From NCBI GenBank assembly GCA_945878995.1, contig CAMCUN010000011.1, positions 1 to 64,000 of the forward strand: a DNA stretch of 64,000 nt. The letters are read 5' to 3'. The DNA is from Polaromonas sp. YR568 (lineage in GTDB: Bacteria; Pseudomonadota; Gammaproteobacteria; Burkholderiales; Burkholderiaceae_C). Every line of letters starts with the position of its first letter. Position 1 is the first letter of the stretch. The position numbers were made by a program, and so were the translations under genes. The notes beneath the pieces are model-generated. The model saw only the letters and a list, made by a program, of their open reading frames with translations, was not told the DNA's origin and did no database searches. Shown one piece after another: positions 9,002-18,872 of this stretch.

Positions 9002-11951
9002 GCATGCGCCCTCCCTCGGGATCGACGAACACCGGCGCCACCACGGTGGCGCTGCGCAGCGCCAGGCCGTCGGCGGTGGCCGAAGTGACCTGCACCCGCT
9101 CGCCGTGGCGCGAAGTGCCATCCTCCAGCAGAGCCAGCGCCACCGCCCGCCCCAGGCTGGGGCTCCACACGCTGGCGGTCACAAAGCCCGCGCTGGCCAG
9201 CGGCGCGGTCCGCGCGCTGGCCAGGTCCAGGCCCATGCGCATAATCTGCGCGCCTTCCTCCAGCGGCGGTCCATCCTGCACCTGCAGGCCCACCAGATGC
9301 GCGCGGCCCTGAGGGCGGGCCAGGTCGCGCTGCAAGGAGCGCTTGCCCACAAAGTCGTCCTTGTCCATGCGCACCGCCCAGGCCAGACCCAGGTCCAGCG
9401 GGTTGACACAACCGTCGACCTCGTGGCCCACCGAAATAAAACCTTTTTCCACCCGCAGCACGTGGTTGGCTTCCGAGCCCATCACCTCCAGACCCAGGGG
9501 GCGGCCGTGCTCCAGCAGCGTTTCCCACAGCGCCAGGGCGCGGCGGGCGGGCAGGTGGATCTCAAAGCTGAGCTCTCCGGTGAAGCTCACGCGAAACAGG
9601 CGCACCGCGTGGCCAGCCAGCTGCCCCTCGCGCCAGGCCATGAAGGGAAAGTCGGCTTTTTCTAGCGGCACGCTGCTGCCGCAGGCCGCCAGCAGCTGGC
9701 GCGCGCGCGGGCCACACACCACCAGCGCGGCCCACTGCTCGCTCACCGGCGTCACGAAGACCTGCTGTCGGCCCTGGAAATGCACCTGCCGCACCGACTC
9801 CAACCAGGCGTGCACGGCCAGCGCCTGGCCGGTGGTGGTGGTGATCCACCAGCGGTGTTCGTCCAACCGGAACACGGTGCCGTCGTCGAACACCCGGCCG
9901 TCCTCGCGCAGCATCACGGCGTAGCGGCCGCGCCCGGGCTTGAGGTCGGCCACCCGGCAGGCGTAGACCTGCTCGAGCAGCGCGATCGCATCGGGGCCAG
10001 TGATTTCAAATTTGCCCAGCGGCGAGCTGTCGTACAGGCCCACCGCTTCGCGGCAGGCCCGGCACTCGCGTTCCACGGCCTGCGCCATGGACTCGCCAGG
10101 CCGGGGGTAATAGCCAGGGCGGCGCCAGTTCTGGCCGGACTCGTACATCACCGCACCGGCCTGCTCGTGCCAGGGTGTGATCGGGGTGCGGCGCACTGGG
10201 CGGATCAGCAGGCCCGGGTCGGCCCCCGCAATGGCGGCAAAGGGCACAGGGGTGTAGGGCGGGCGCAGCCGGGTGGGGCCCAGCGCGCCCGCGTCCAGAC
10301 CGCGCAGCCCGGCCATCAGCACCGCGCCGTGGACCGAAGACGTCCGCCCCTGGTCCGGCCCCATGCCCAGGGCGGTGTAGCGCTTGAGGTGCTCGGTGGC
10401 TTCATAGCCTTCGCGGTGGGCCAGCACCAGGTCGTCCAGGGTGACGTCGCTGGCCAGGTCCACAAAGACCTTGCCGCGACCGCCTGCGTGTGGGCCAAGG
10501 GCGCTGCAGCCCCCGAGTTCGGGGGGCGCCTGGGGCAGCGGCGGCGGCTTCAGGCGCAGCCCCAGCGCCTGCGCGACCTGCGCCGCGCCCTGCGCGGCCG
10601 AGTCCATGCAGGCGGACGTATCTTGCGGGCCTGAGGCCGTGCCAATGCAGCACGCCAGCCCGCCGCCAACCGGCACCATGCCGTGGAGCTGCGTGTCGTA
10701 GCGGTTGGCGCCACCGGCCTGGGCATGCAGGGCCAGCGCGCTGCTCCAGCCGCCCGAGACCGCCAAAAGGTCAGCCTCGTGCCACTGGGCGCGGCCCTCA
10801 GAGTCCAGCAGGGCGACGGCGCGCAACTGAGCGCGGCCGCGCACCCTGCCCACCCGGGCGCCCAGGTGCACCGCAAGGCCGCGCGCCTGCGCCTGCGCGA
10901 GCAGATCTGGGTGGACCTGGGGGCGCAGGTCGGCCACGGCCAGCACCTGCAGGCCCGCATCGTGCGCGTCCAGGGCGGTGGTCCAGGCCGCGTCGTTGTT
11001 GGTGGCCAGCACCATGCGCCGGCCTGGGGCCACGCCCCAGCGCTGCAGGTAGCTGCTCACAGCGCCGGCCAGCATCACGCCGGGGCGGTCGTTGTCGGCA
11101 AAGAGCAGGGGCCGCTCGATCTGGCCGGTGGCCAGCAGGGCGTGGCGGGCGCGCACCTTCCAGATGCGTTCTTGCCCGGGCTGGCTGCGGTCCACGGCCA
11201 CAAAGAGCCCATGATCGTGCTGCGCCACCACCTGCGTGCAGGCCCAGCGCCTGACCAGGGGGTGGGCGTCCAATGCTTGCTGCGCCTGCGCGATCCAGTC
11301 GTCCATGGCATGGCCAGCGGGGCGGTCCAGCCAGCGCCCGCCGGGCTGCGGCGCATCATCGGCCAGCACCACGCGCGCCCCGGCTTCAGCCAGTGCCCAG
11401 GCGGCCCACAGCCCGCTCAGACCCGCGCCCACCACCAGCACGTCGGCGTGGGCATAACGGCGCTCATGGCCGACCTCGGCAGGCGCGTTCTGCGGCACCC
11501 GCCCCAGCCCTGCGGCATGGCGCAAGGCGCGCTCGAACCAAGGCCAGGCCCAGGCCGGCGACTTGAAGGCCTTGTAGTAAAAGCCCGCCGGCAGCCAGCG
11601 GTGCAAGGCGTCGGCGGCGGCCATGACATCCCATTGCAGGCTGGGCCAGCCCTGCTGGCTGTGGGCGCGCAGGCCCTGCACCAAAGGCTCGGTGGTGGCC
11701 AGCACATTGGGTTCGTCCCTGGGCGCGGTCAGGCCCAGGAAAGCATTGGGCTCCTCCCAGCCCGCGCCCAGCAGGCCGCGCGGTCGGTGGTACTTGAAGC
11801 TGCGCGACAGCAGCATCTGGCCGTTGGCCAGCAGGGCCGAGGCCAGGGTGTCGCCCTGCAGGCCCTGCAGGGGCCGGCCGTTGAAGGCGAAGTCCAGCGT
11901 CTGGCCGTGCGCGATGAAGCGGCCGCCACTGGGCAGGCGCCAGCCGCTCAT
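8994..11951 (-). CDS. soxA: Sarcosine oxidase alpha subunit-like protein
   Basis: Large subunit, 985 residues, the normal size for TSOX alpha. The N-terminal domain (about 1-110) resembles the ferredoxin-like fold of these subunits, with SFKYHRPRGL. A dinucleotide-binding site follows at VLVVGAGLSGLWAAWALA (near residue 172). The C-terminal third is a GcvT-type, folate-binding domain with GLYDSSPLGKFEITGP, SFTGELSFEIHLP and DFVGKRSL. In the family, methyl carbon released at the beta subunit is passed as formaldehyde to tetrahydrofolate here. The ATG at 11951 overlaps the soxD stop. Given the hut setting, the substrate may be an N-methylated histidine and not sarcosine. Confidence 0.92.
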   Translation of the reverse strand: MSGWRLPSGGRFIAHGQTLDFAFNGRPLQGLQGDTLASALLANGQMLLSRSFKYHRPRGLLGAGWEEPNAFLGLTAPRDEPNVLATTEPLVQGLRAHSQQGWPSLQWDVMAAADALHRWLPAGFYYKAFKSPAWAWPWFERALRHAAGLGRVPQNAPAEVGHERRYAHADVLVVGAGLSGLWAAWALAEAGARVVLADDAPQPGGRWLDRPAGHAMDDWIAQAQQALDAHPLVRRWACTQVVAQHDHGLFVAVDRSQPGQERIWKVRARHALLATGQIERPLLFADNDRPGVMLAGAVSSYLQRWGVAPGRRMVLATNNDAAWTTALDAHDAGLQVLAVADLRPQVHPDLLAQAQARGLAVHLGARVGRVRGRAQLRAVALLDSEGRAQWHEADLLAVSGGWSSALALHAQAGGANRYDTQLHGMVPVGGGLACCIGTASGPQDTSACMDSAAQGAAQVAQALGLRLKPPPLPQAPPELGGCSALGPHAGGRGKVFVDLASDVTLDDLVLAHREGYEATEHLKRYTALGMGPDQGRTSSVHGAVLMAGLRGLDAGALGPTRLRPPYTPVPFAAIAGADPGLLIRPVRRTPITPWHEQAGAVMYESGQNWRRPGYYPRPGESMAQAVERECRACREAVGLYDSSPLGKFEITGPDAIALLEQVYACRVADLKPGRGRYAVMLREDGRVFDDGTVFRLDEHRWWITTTTGQALAVHAWLESVRQVHFQGRQQVFVTPVSEQWAALVVCGPRARQLLAACGSSVPLEKADFPFMAWREGQLAGHAVRLFRVSFTGELSFEIHLPARRALALWETLLEHGRPLGLEVMGSEANHVLRVEKGFISVGHEVDGCVNPLDLGLAWAVRMDKDDFVGKRSLQRDLARPQGRAHLVGLQVQDGPPLEEGAQIMRMGLDLASARTAPLASAGFVTASVWSPSLGRAVALALLEDGTSRHGERVQVTSATADGLALRSATVVAPVFVDPEGGRMRG

Positions 11952-12211
11952 GGCGCGACCTCCACGGCTTGGCAGTCCAAGATGGCCTGGCTGTGCGGGT
12001 CGCGCCGCACCTGCAGCCAGCTGCGGCAGCCATGCTGGTGCCACCACAGCTCGCGCACCGGGGTATCGGGGTTGCGGCGGTAATAAAGGTGCTCGGCCCA
12101 GGCCGGGTCTGCCAGGGCCTCGGCTTGCGTGGGCCGCTCGCTGAATTCACCGGTGCAGACGAACTCTTGTTCGCTGCGGGGACCGCAAAAAGGACAGGTC
12201 AGCTGCAGCAT
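11948..12211 (-). CDS. soxD: Sarcosine oxidase delta subunit, zinc-binding
   Basis: 87-residue subunit with the delta-family layout: LTCPFCGPRSEQEF at the N-terminus supplies a C-x2-C zinc pair, and WWHQHGCRSW near residue 57 supplies the remaining His and Cys ligands. TLYYRRNP-like and LWWHQHGC segments are characteristic of SoxD. It lies between soxB (6-bp gap) and soxA (4-bp overlap), the usual B-D-A-G order. Confidence 0.93.
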   Translation of the reverse strand: MLQLTCPFCGPRSEQEFVCTGEFSERPTQAEALADPAWAEHLYYRRNPDTPVRELWWHQHGCRSWLQVRRDPHSQAILDCQAVEVAP

Positions 12212-12217
12212 GGGGCC

Positions 12218-13591
<1,374 letters not shown>

Positions 13592-13703
13592 TCAGGGTAT
13601 TTGTTGTTAATCTGTTAACTGGTCAAGCGCGCTCTTTTAAGCGCGTTTTCCAGCCCATGTGGCCGCACGACAAAATCACCCCATTTTTTTAAAAGGTGCC
13701 TCG

Positions 13704-14498
13704 ATGAAATTCTTCAAAGCCGTTCTGTCTGTCGCCATGGTGGCGCTGGCCGCCCTGAACAACCCGGCAGCAGCCCAGGGCGCACCGGCCAAAAGCCGTT
13801 TGCAGACCATTTTGGAGCGGGGCAGCTTGCGCGTGGGCACCACGGGCGACTTCAACCCCATGTCCATCCGCGACGCGGCCACCAACAGCTACCGCGGCTT
13901 TGACATTGAGGCCATGGAGCAATTGGCCAAGGACATGGGCGTGAAAATCGAGTGGGTGCCGGCCGAATGGGCCACCTTGGTCGCTGGCATCACCGCCAAC
14001 CGCTATGACATCTTTTCCGGCGCCTCGCTGAGCATGGCGCGGGCCAAAACAGTGGCGTTTTCCGATCCCTACATCGACGCGGGCACTGTGCCCGTGATCC
14101 GCAAGGCGGACGCGGCCAAGTTCAGCAGCTGGGCCGACCTCAACCGCGCTGGCACCAACATCGCCGTCTCCTTGGGCACCGTGTTCGAAGAACAGGCCAA
14201 GACCCACTTCCCACAGGCCAGCGTGCGCGCCATCGAAAAACCCGCCACCGGCTACCAAGAGGTGCTGGCCGGCCGGGCTGTGGCCACCATCACCAGCAAT
14301 GTGGAAGCCTCCACCCTGGTCAAGACCCACCCCACCCTGACCACCATCTCCAAAGCCGAGCTGCGCAACAAGCGGCCCTTTGCCTACCCCATGCCACAGG
14401 GTGATCCGACCTGGACCATCTTCGTCAACAACTGGGTGGCTTTGAAAAAATCCGAAGGCTATTTCGAATCGCTCGAAAAGAAGTGGCTGGGTCTGTGA
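13704..14498 (+). CDS. ABC transporter substrate-binding protein, polar amino acid type
   Basis: Periplasmic solute receptor of 264 residues. An N-terminal signal peptide runs to about residue 25 (hydrophobic core, then AAAQGAPA). The mature part has ILERGSLRVGTTGDFNPMS, GFDIEAMEQLAKDMG and ASLSMARAKTVAFSDPY, the SBP_bac_3 pattern. Members of this family bind amino acids, and some act as cyclohexadienyl dehydratases. The ATG at 13704 was chosen because the signal peptide starts there. The gene is divergent from soxB across the HutC-like site and is followed 18 bp later by a permease gene. The ligand could be the substrate of the hut/sox enzymes. Confidence 0.88.
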   Translation: MKFFKAVLSVAMVALAALNNPAAAQGAPAKSRLQTILERGSLRVGTTGDFNPMSIRDAATNSYRGFDIEAMEQLAKDMGVKIEWVPAEWATLVAGITANRYDIFSGASLSMARAKTVAFSDPYIDAGTVPVIRKADAAKFSSWADLNRAGTNIAVSLGTVFEEQAKTHFPQASVRAIEKPATGYQEVLAGRAVATITSNVEASTLVKTHPTLTTISKAELRNKRPFAYPMPQGDPTWTIFVNNWVALKKSEGYFESLEKKWLGL

Positions 14499-14516
14499 CC
14501 GTTTCGCGCGGCTGAA

Positions 14517-15284
14517 ATGCGTGCGTGCTCGGCGGGCTTGCTCGCGCTGGCCTGTCTGGGGCTGTTGGCAGGTTGCGGGGGAGCGGGCGACGGCACCGCC
14601 TACTCTTGGGGCTGGTACACCCTCAGCCCCTTCACCGACAAGGGCGCTGCCAACCTGAAATTTTTGCTGGCTGGCATCTGGATGACCCTCGGGCTGTCTT
14701 TGTCTGCCATCGTGGTGTCAGTCATCCTGGGGGTGGCGCTGGCGCTGTCGGCGCTGTCCTCCTCCCGTGCCTTGCGCATGGTCTCACGCACCTATGTAGA
14801 AGTGTTCCGCTCCATCCCGCTGCTGGTGCTGCTGCTGTGGGTCTACTACGGCTTGCCCATGGTCACGGGGCTGCAGTTTGGTGCTTTTGCTGCTGGCGTG
14901 ATTTCGCTGGCGCTGTCTGATGCGGCTTTCGAGTCCGAAATTTTTCGTGCCGGCATCCAGTCTGTGGCCAAGGGCCAACGCGAAGCCGCGCAGACCCTGG
15001 GCCTGTCCAGCCGCGACGCCTTTCGCTTTGTGATCTTTCCGCAGGCCATACGCACCATCTTGCCTGCCCTGGGCAACCAGTTTGTGTACGTGCTCAAAAT
15101 GAGCTCGCTGGTCTCGGTGATTGGCCTGCAAGAGTTGACCCGGCGCGCCAATGAGCTCAACGTCACCGAGTACCGGCCGCTGGAGATCTACACTGCACTG
15201 GTGGTCGAGTACCTCTTGCTCATTTTGTTGACCTCTTGGGGTGTGCGCAGACTGGAAAAGCGCATGTCCAGCACGCCACACTGA
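14517..15284 (+). CDS. Amino acid ABC transporter permease with an N-terminal lipobox-like segment
   Basis: 255-residue HisM/GlnP-type inner-membrane permease. The transmembrane part starts near residue 40. The EAA loop reads AKGQREAAQTLGLSSRDAFRFVIFPQAIR, which is the contact site for the ATPase. Unusually, residues 1-20 look like a lipoprotein signal peptide ending LLAGC, followed by a short G-rich stretch before the permease fold. No ATG closer to the fold is evident. It is the second gene after the receptor. The ATPase gene lies convergently 46 bp beyond. Confidence 0.88.
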   Translation: MRACSAGLLALACLGLLAGCGGAGDGTAYSWGWYTLSPFTDKGAANLKFLLAGIWMTLGLSLSAIVVSVILGVALALSALSSSRALRMVSRTYVEVFRSIPLLVLLLWVYYGLPMVTGLQFGAFAAGVISLALSDAAFESEIFRAGIQSVAKGQREAAQTLGLSSRDAFRFVIFPQAIRTILPALGNQFVYVLKMSSLVSVIGLQELTRRANELNVTEYRPLEIYTALVVEYLLLILLTSWGVRRLEKRMSSTPH

Positions 15285-15330
15285 AGGCCTGGCCTGCGCC
15301 AGCGCGCAGCCCTCAGTGCCTAGGGCTCAG

Positions 15331-16089
15331 TCAGTGGTGCAGGATGCGCTCTAAAAAGCTGCGGCAGCGCTCGCTGCGTGGGGCGCTGAAAAATTGCGCT
15401 GGCGGCGCGTCTTCGACCAAGCAGCCTTGGTCCATGAACACCACCCTGTCGGCCACCCGGCGGGCAAAACCCATTTCGTGGGTGACGCACAGCATGGTCA
15501 TGCCTTCGCGGGCCAGGCCTTCCATGACGCCCAGCACCTCTTGGATCATCTCAGGGTCCAGCGCCGAGGTGGGCTCGTCAAAGAGCATGATGCGCGGGCG
15601 CATGCACAGCGAACGGGCAATCGCCACCCGCTGCTGTTGGCCGCCCGAGAGCTGCGAGGGAAACTTGTGCGCCTGCTCGGCGATGTCCACCCGCGCCAGG
15701 TACTCCATGGCCAGGTCTTGGGCCTCCTTGCGGGCCATGCCGCGCGCCCGCATGGGCGCCAGCGTGAGGTTGTCCAACACCGACAGGTGGCCAAAGAGGT
15801 TGAACTGCTGGAACACCATGCCAATTTGGCTGCGCGCCTGCGATTGCTGCGAGGCCTGCGAGCCGACCTCTACGCCGTCCACCCAGATCTGGCCGGCATC
15901 GTTTCGCTCGAGCTGGCTCAGGCAGCGGATCAGCGTGGACTTGCCCGAACCCGAGGGGCCACAGATGACAATTTTTTCCCCTGCGGCCACCGACAAGTTG
16001 ACCTCGTTGAGGGCCTTGAAGCTGCCAAAGGATTTGCTCACGCCCTCAAAACGGATCAGCGGGGCGGACCCCGCAAGCGACTGACTCAT
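15331..16089 (-). CDS. Amino acid ABC transporter ATP-binding protein
   Basis: 252-residue ABC ATPase of the GlnQ/HisP type. Walker A is GPSGSGKST, the Q-loop is VFQQFNLF, the signature is LSGGQQQR and Walker B is IMLFDEPTSALDPE, followed by the switch histidine in CVTHEM. I chose the ATG at 16089, preceded by GAAGGTG. An ATG at 16107 is also in frame. It is encoded on the opposite strand to the receptor and permease and converges on them, an uncommon split for one transporter. No other permease is near, so it probably serves that pair. Confidence 0.92.
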   Translation of the reverse strand: MSQSLAGSAPLIRFEGVSKSFGSFKALNEVNLSVAAGEKIVICGPSGSGKSTLIRCLSQLERNDAGQIWVDGVEVGSQASQQSQARSQIGMVFQQFNLFGHLSVLDNLTLAPMRARGMARKEAQDLAMEYLARVDIAEQAHKFPSQLSGGQQQRVAIARSLCMRPRIMLFDEPTSALDPEMIQEVLGVMEGLAREGMTMLCVTHEMGFARRVADRVVFMDQGCLVEDAPPAQFFSAPRSERCRSFLERILHH

Positions 16090-16124
16090 GGAAAACACCT
16101 TCGACATGGATGGTGACGAATATT

Positions 16125-16925
16125 ATGATGTACAGCATGCATCTTGCCTATACAAGCTGGCCCCAGGTGGAGCAATACCTCAGGCGCTGCCAGGGCATCA
16201 TCATTGCCCTGGGATCCACTGAGCAGCACGGCCCCATAGGCCCCATAGGCACAGACGCGCTGGTGGCCCAGGCCATTGCCGAAGGCGCAGCCGAACAGGG
16301 CCGCTGGCTGCTCGCACCCACCCTGAACCTGGGTCCAGCGCAATTCAATTTGAGTTTTCCCGGCACCATAGGTTTGCGTGCCAGCACCCTGATGGCCGTG
16401 GTGCAAGACGTGCTCAACTGCCTGGCCACGCAAGGCTTCAAGCGGTTTTATTTTCTCAACGGCCACGGCGCCAACATCGCCGCGGTCAACGCCGCTTGCC
16501 AAGATTTTTACGCCCAATGGAGCATGGGTCAGCGCACAGGCGAGGTGCCGCGCTGCCGGCTGCGCTCGTGGTGGGACTACCCCGGCCCTGACCGCCTGCG
16601 CAAGCAGTGGTACGGCGACTGGGAAGGCATGCACGCCACGCCCAGCGAACTGGCCATTGGCATGGCCTTGCTCGGGGATCGCTTTCCCAGTGAGCCGGCG
16701 GCGCTGGCCCAGGTGCAAGCGCCCCCGCAGGCGCTGCCCGAGGGCTACGCCAAGCAGCACGCGGGCGACAACCACCTGGACGCCCGCTCGCACCGCGCGC
16801 AGTTCCCAGACGGGCGGGTGGGCTCGCATTCGGCGCTGGCCACGCCAGCGCATGGCCAGGCCCTGCTGGAGGCGGCGGTCGCCGATGCCCACCAAGACAT
16901 GGCCCTGTTCTTTGAGGCGCCATGA
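16125..16925 (+). CDS. Creatininase-family metallohydrolase
   Basis: 266-residue amidohydrolase of the creatininase fold. Metal ligands are visible as E and H in LGSTEQHGP and D in IGTDALVA. The NGHGAN motif lies near residue 110, and a further acidic residue is in HATPSELAI. Family members act on creatinine, formamido-pyrimidines, mycofactocin precursors and other cyclic amides. No creatinase gene is in the window, so creatinine is only one option. The ATG at 16125 sits 8 bases after GGTGA, and earlier in-frame ATGs exist at 16110. It overlaps the next gene by 4 bp and heads a rightward catabolic operon. Confidence 0.82.
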   Translation: MMYSMHLAYTSWPQVEQYLRRCQGIIIALGSTEQHGPIGPIGTDALVAQAIAEGAAEQGRWLLAPTLNLGPAQFNLSFPGTIGLRASTLMAVVQDVLNCLATQGFKRFYFLNGHGANIAAVNAACQDFYAQWSMGQRTGEVPRCRLRSWWDYPGPDRLRKQWYGDWEGMHATPSELAIGMALLGDRFPSEPAALAQVQAPPQALPEGYAKQHAGDNHLDARSHRAQFPDGRVGSHSALATPAHGQALLEAAVADAHQDMALFFEAP

Positions 16926-17572
16926 TCATCCTTTATGGACTGCCGGTGTCCAGCTACACCGCCAAAGTGCGTGTGGCCCTGCACTGGCGGGGCCTGAGCT
17001 ACCAAGAGCGCGAACCCGAGGGGGGATACCGCTCGGCCGCCTGGGCTGAGCGCGTGCCCATGGGCACCTTGCCTGCGCTGGCCCACGATGGCTTTTTTGT
17101 GGCCGAATCCGAGGCCATTCTTGAATACCTGGAAGACGCCTTTCCTGAGCGCCCTTTGCTGCCGACCGGCGCCCAGCCCAGGGCCCAGACTCGCATGCTG
17201 GCCCGCTTGCACGACCTGCACGTCGAGCCGCGGGTACGCGCCTTGTTTCCCCTGATCAAAGACCCCGCACCACACCTGCGCCTGCCCGAGTTGCACGCGG
17301 CACTGCACGACAAGCTCGAGCGCCTGGCGCAGCTCGCGCAGGCCTGCCCCTTCATGGCCGGCAAGCAACCCAGCCTGGCCGACTGCGGCTTTGCAGTCAC
17401 CCTTCCCCTGGCCAGGCGCTTGCTTGAGGCCTTGGACCGGCCACTGGGCTTGCCTGCCAAGCTCCAGGCCTGGGAAGAGGCCATGGCGCAAGAGTCGGCC
17501 GTGCAAGCCGCCTTGGCGCCCTGGCGCTTGGCCACCGACAATTGGCTTGCCACTGCAAGGAAATCATCATGA
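16922..17572 (+). CDS. Glutathione S-transferase family protein
   Basis: 216 residues with an N-terminal thioredoxin-like domain (ILYGLPVSSYTAKVRVALHWRG, then VPMGTLPALAHDGFFVAESEAILEYLED, which carries the cis-proline and glutathione-contact SE pair). An all-helical C-terminal domain follows, with PSLADCGFA. The family covers conjugation, isomerisation (maleylacetoacetate isomerase type) and reductive steps; I cannot say which. It overlaps both neighbours by 4 bp, so it is probably an integral step of the operon and not a general detoxifier. Confidence 0.87.
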   Translation: MIILYGLPVSSYTAKVRVALHWRGLSYQEREPEGGYRSAAWAERVPMGTLPALAHDGFFVAESEAILEYLEDAFPERPLLPTGAQPRAQTRMLARLHDLHVEPRVRALFPLIKDPAPHLRLPELHAALHDKLERLAQLAQACPFMAGKQPSLADCGFAVTLPLARRLLEALDRPLGLPAKLQAWEEAMAQESAVQAALAPWRLATDNWLATARKSS

Positions 17573-18195
17573 ATCAAACCCACCACACCCACGACACCCA
17601 CCACAGCGACTTGCTGCATCCAGGGTGGCAGTACATTGAGAAAAACAGCCTGGAGCAATTCAGCCCCCAGGATTGGGAAATCCTGCAAAGCCAGCGCGAC
17701 ACCTACATGCGCGAGCAGCAGGCCCGCCAAGCGCTGCGCATGCTGGCCGACTCCGAGCATGACAGCACCTTTGGCTACCGCGTCAACAACTACAGGCACA
17801 GCCTGCAGTCGGCCACACTGGCGCTGCGCGACGGCCAGGACGAGGAGGACATCGTGGTGTGCCTCTTTCATGACATCGGCTTCATCACCTGCCCCAACAG
17901 CCATGGTGAATTTGCCGCCGCCTTGCTGGGCAACTACGTGTCCGAGCGCAACCGCTGGATGCTCCAGCGCCACGCCATCTTTCAAGACGTCCACGCCCCG
18001 CACCACCCGCATGCCGACCCGCATGGCCGTGATCGCTGGCGCGGCCATCCGCACTTTGAATGGGCGGCCACCTTTGTGGAGCGCTACGACCAGGCGGCCA
18101 TTGATCCGGCGTACGAATGCGCGCCGCTGTCGCAATTCGAGCCCATGGTCATGCGTGTGTTTGCCCGCCCCCCACAACCCTTGCCCCTTGATTGA
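17569..18195 (+). CDS. HD-domain protein, PhnZ/TmpB-like candidate diiron oxygenase
   Basis: 208 residues with an HD-type metal site: YRHSLQSATLA (first His, about residue 73), CLFHDIGF (the HD pair, about 101-102), then histidines in NSHGEF and QRHAIF and a late aspartate in ERYDQAAIDP. This ligand order fits the mixed-valent diiron oxygenases related to PhnZ, which oxidatively split C-P or C-C bonds. Plain HD phosphohydrolases share it in part. The N-terminus is very His-rich (HHTHDTHHSD), perhaps for metal loading. The ATG at 17569 follows AAGGA and overlaps the GST stop. Substrate unknown; no phosphonate genes are nearby. Confidence 0.65.
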   Translation: MNQTHHTHDTHHSDLLHPGWQYIEKNSLEQFSPQDWEILQSQRDTYMREQQARQALRMLADSEHDSTFGYRVNNYRHSLQSATLALRDGQDEEDIVVCLFHDIGFITCPNSHGEFAAALLGNYVSERNRWMLQRHAIFQDVHAPHHPHADPHGRDRWRGHPHFEWAATFVERYDQAAIDPAYECAPLSQFEPMVMRVFARPPQPLPLD

Positions 18196-18209
18196 ACACT
18201 GGAGAGCCC

Positions 18210-18800
18210 ATGTCCGCCTGGATACGCATGATTCCCCTCGAACAGGCGCAGGGCGCCTTGGTCAGCGCTTACGAAAAAGTCAAAACGCCGCACGGCACGG
18301 TCGACAACGTCATGAAGGCGCACAGCCTGCGGCCGCACACCATGGAGGGCCATGTCACGCTCTACCGCAGCGTGCTGCACAGCCCAGACAACACCTTGCC
18401 ATTTGGCTTTCTGGAGGTTGTCGCCTCCTATGTGAGCATGCTCAACCGCTGCGACTACAGCCTGACCCACCACTGGGCCAACGCCAGGCGCCTGATGGCC
18501 GACCCCGTGCGCGCCGATGCAGTGCACCAGGCCTTGCAAGAGCGCCAACCACACAAGGCTTTTACCGGCAAAGAATTGGCGCTGCTGGTCTACGCGGGCA
18601 AGCTCACCACCGATGTGGCCCACATGGTCAAGGCCGACATTGACGCGCTGCACGCCGTGGGCTGTGACGACGGAGAAATCTTGGAAGTCAACCAAGTCTG
18701 TGCCTATTTCAACTACTCCAACCGGCTGCTCAATGGCCTGGGCGTGAGCACGCAGGGCGATGTCATCGGCTACTACAAGGAGCAGCCGGCCGGGCAGTAA
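18210..18800 (+). CDS. AhpD-like (carboxymuconolactone decarboxylase fold) protein
   Basis: 196-residue peroxidase-related member of the AhpD/CMD superfamily. The core segment SYVSMLNRCDYSLTHHWANARRLM holds a Cys and a downstream His pair. The usual C-x-x-C is C-D-Y-S here, so the second redox cysteine is missing. That argues against simple AhpD-type disulfide chemistry. The start at 18210 follows TGGAGAG with a good spacing, 14 bp after the HD gene. It is probably the end of the 16.1-18.8 kb operon. Function unknown. Confidence 0.75.
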   Translation: MSAWIRMIPLEQAQGALVSAYEKVKTPHGTVDNVMKAHSLRPHTMEGHVTLYRSVLHSPDNTLPFGFLEVVASYVSMLNRCDYSLTHHWANARRLMADPVRADAVHQALQERQPHKAFTGKELALLVYAGKLTTDVAHMVKADIDALHAVGCDDGEILEVNQVCAYFNYSNRLLNGLGVSTQGDVIGYYKEQPAGQ

Positions 18801-18872
18801 ATCGCCCGCCAGTCAGACTTGCGGGCCCGTCTCTTGTTTGATTGGTGAAAAGTCCACATTGAAAAGGCCAGC

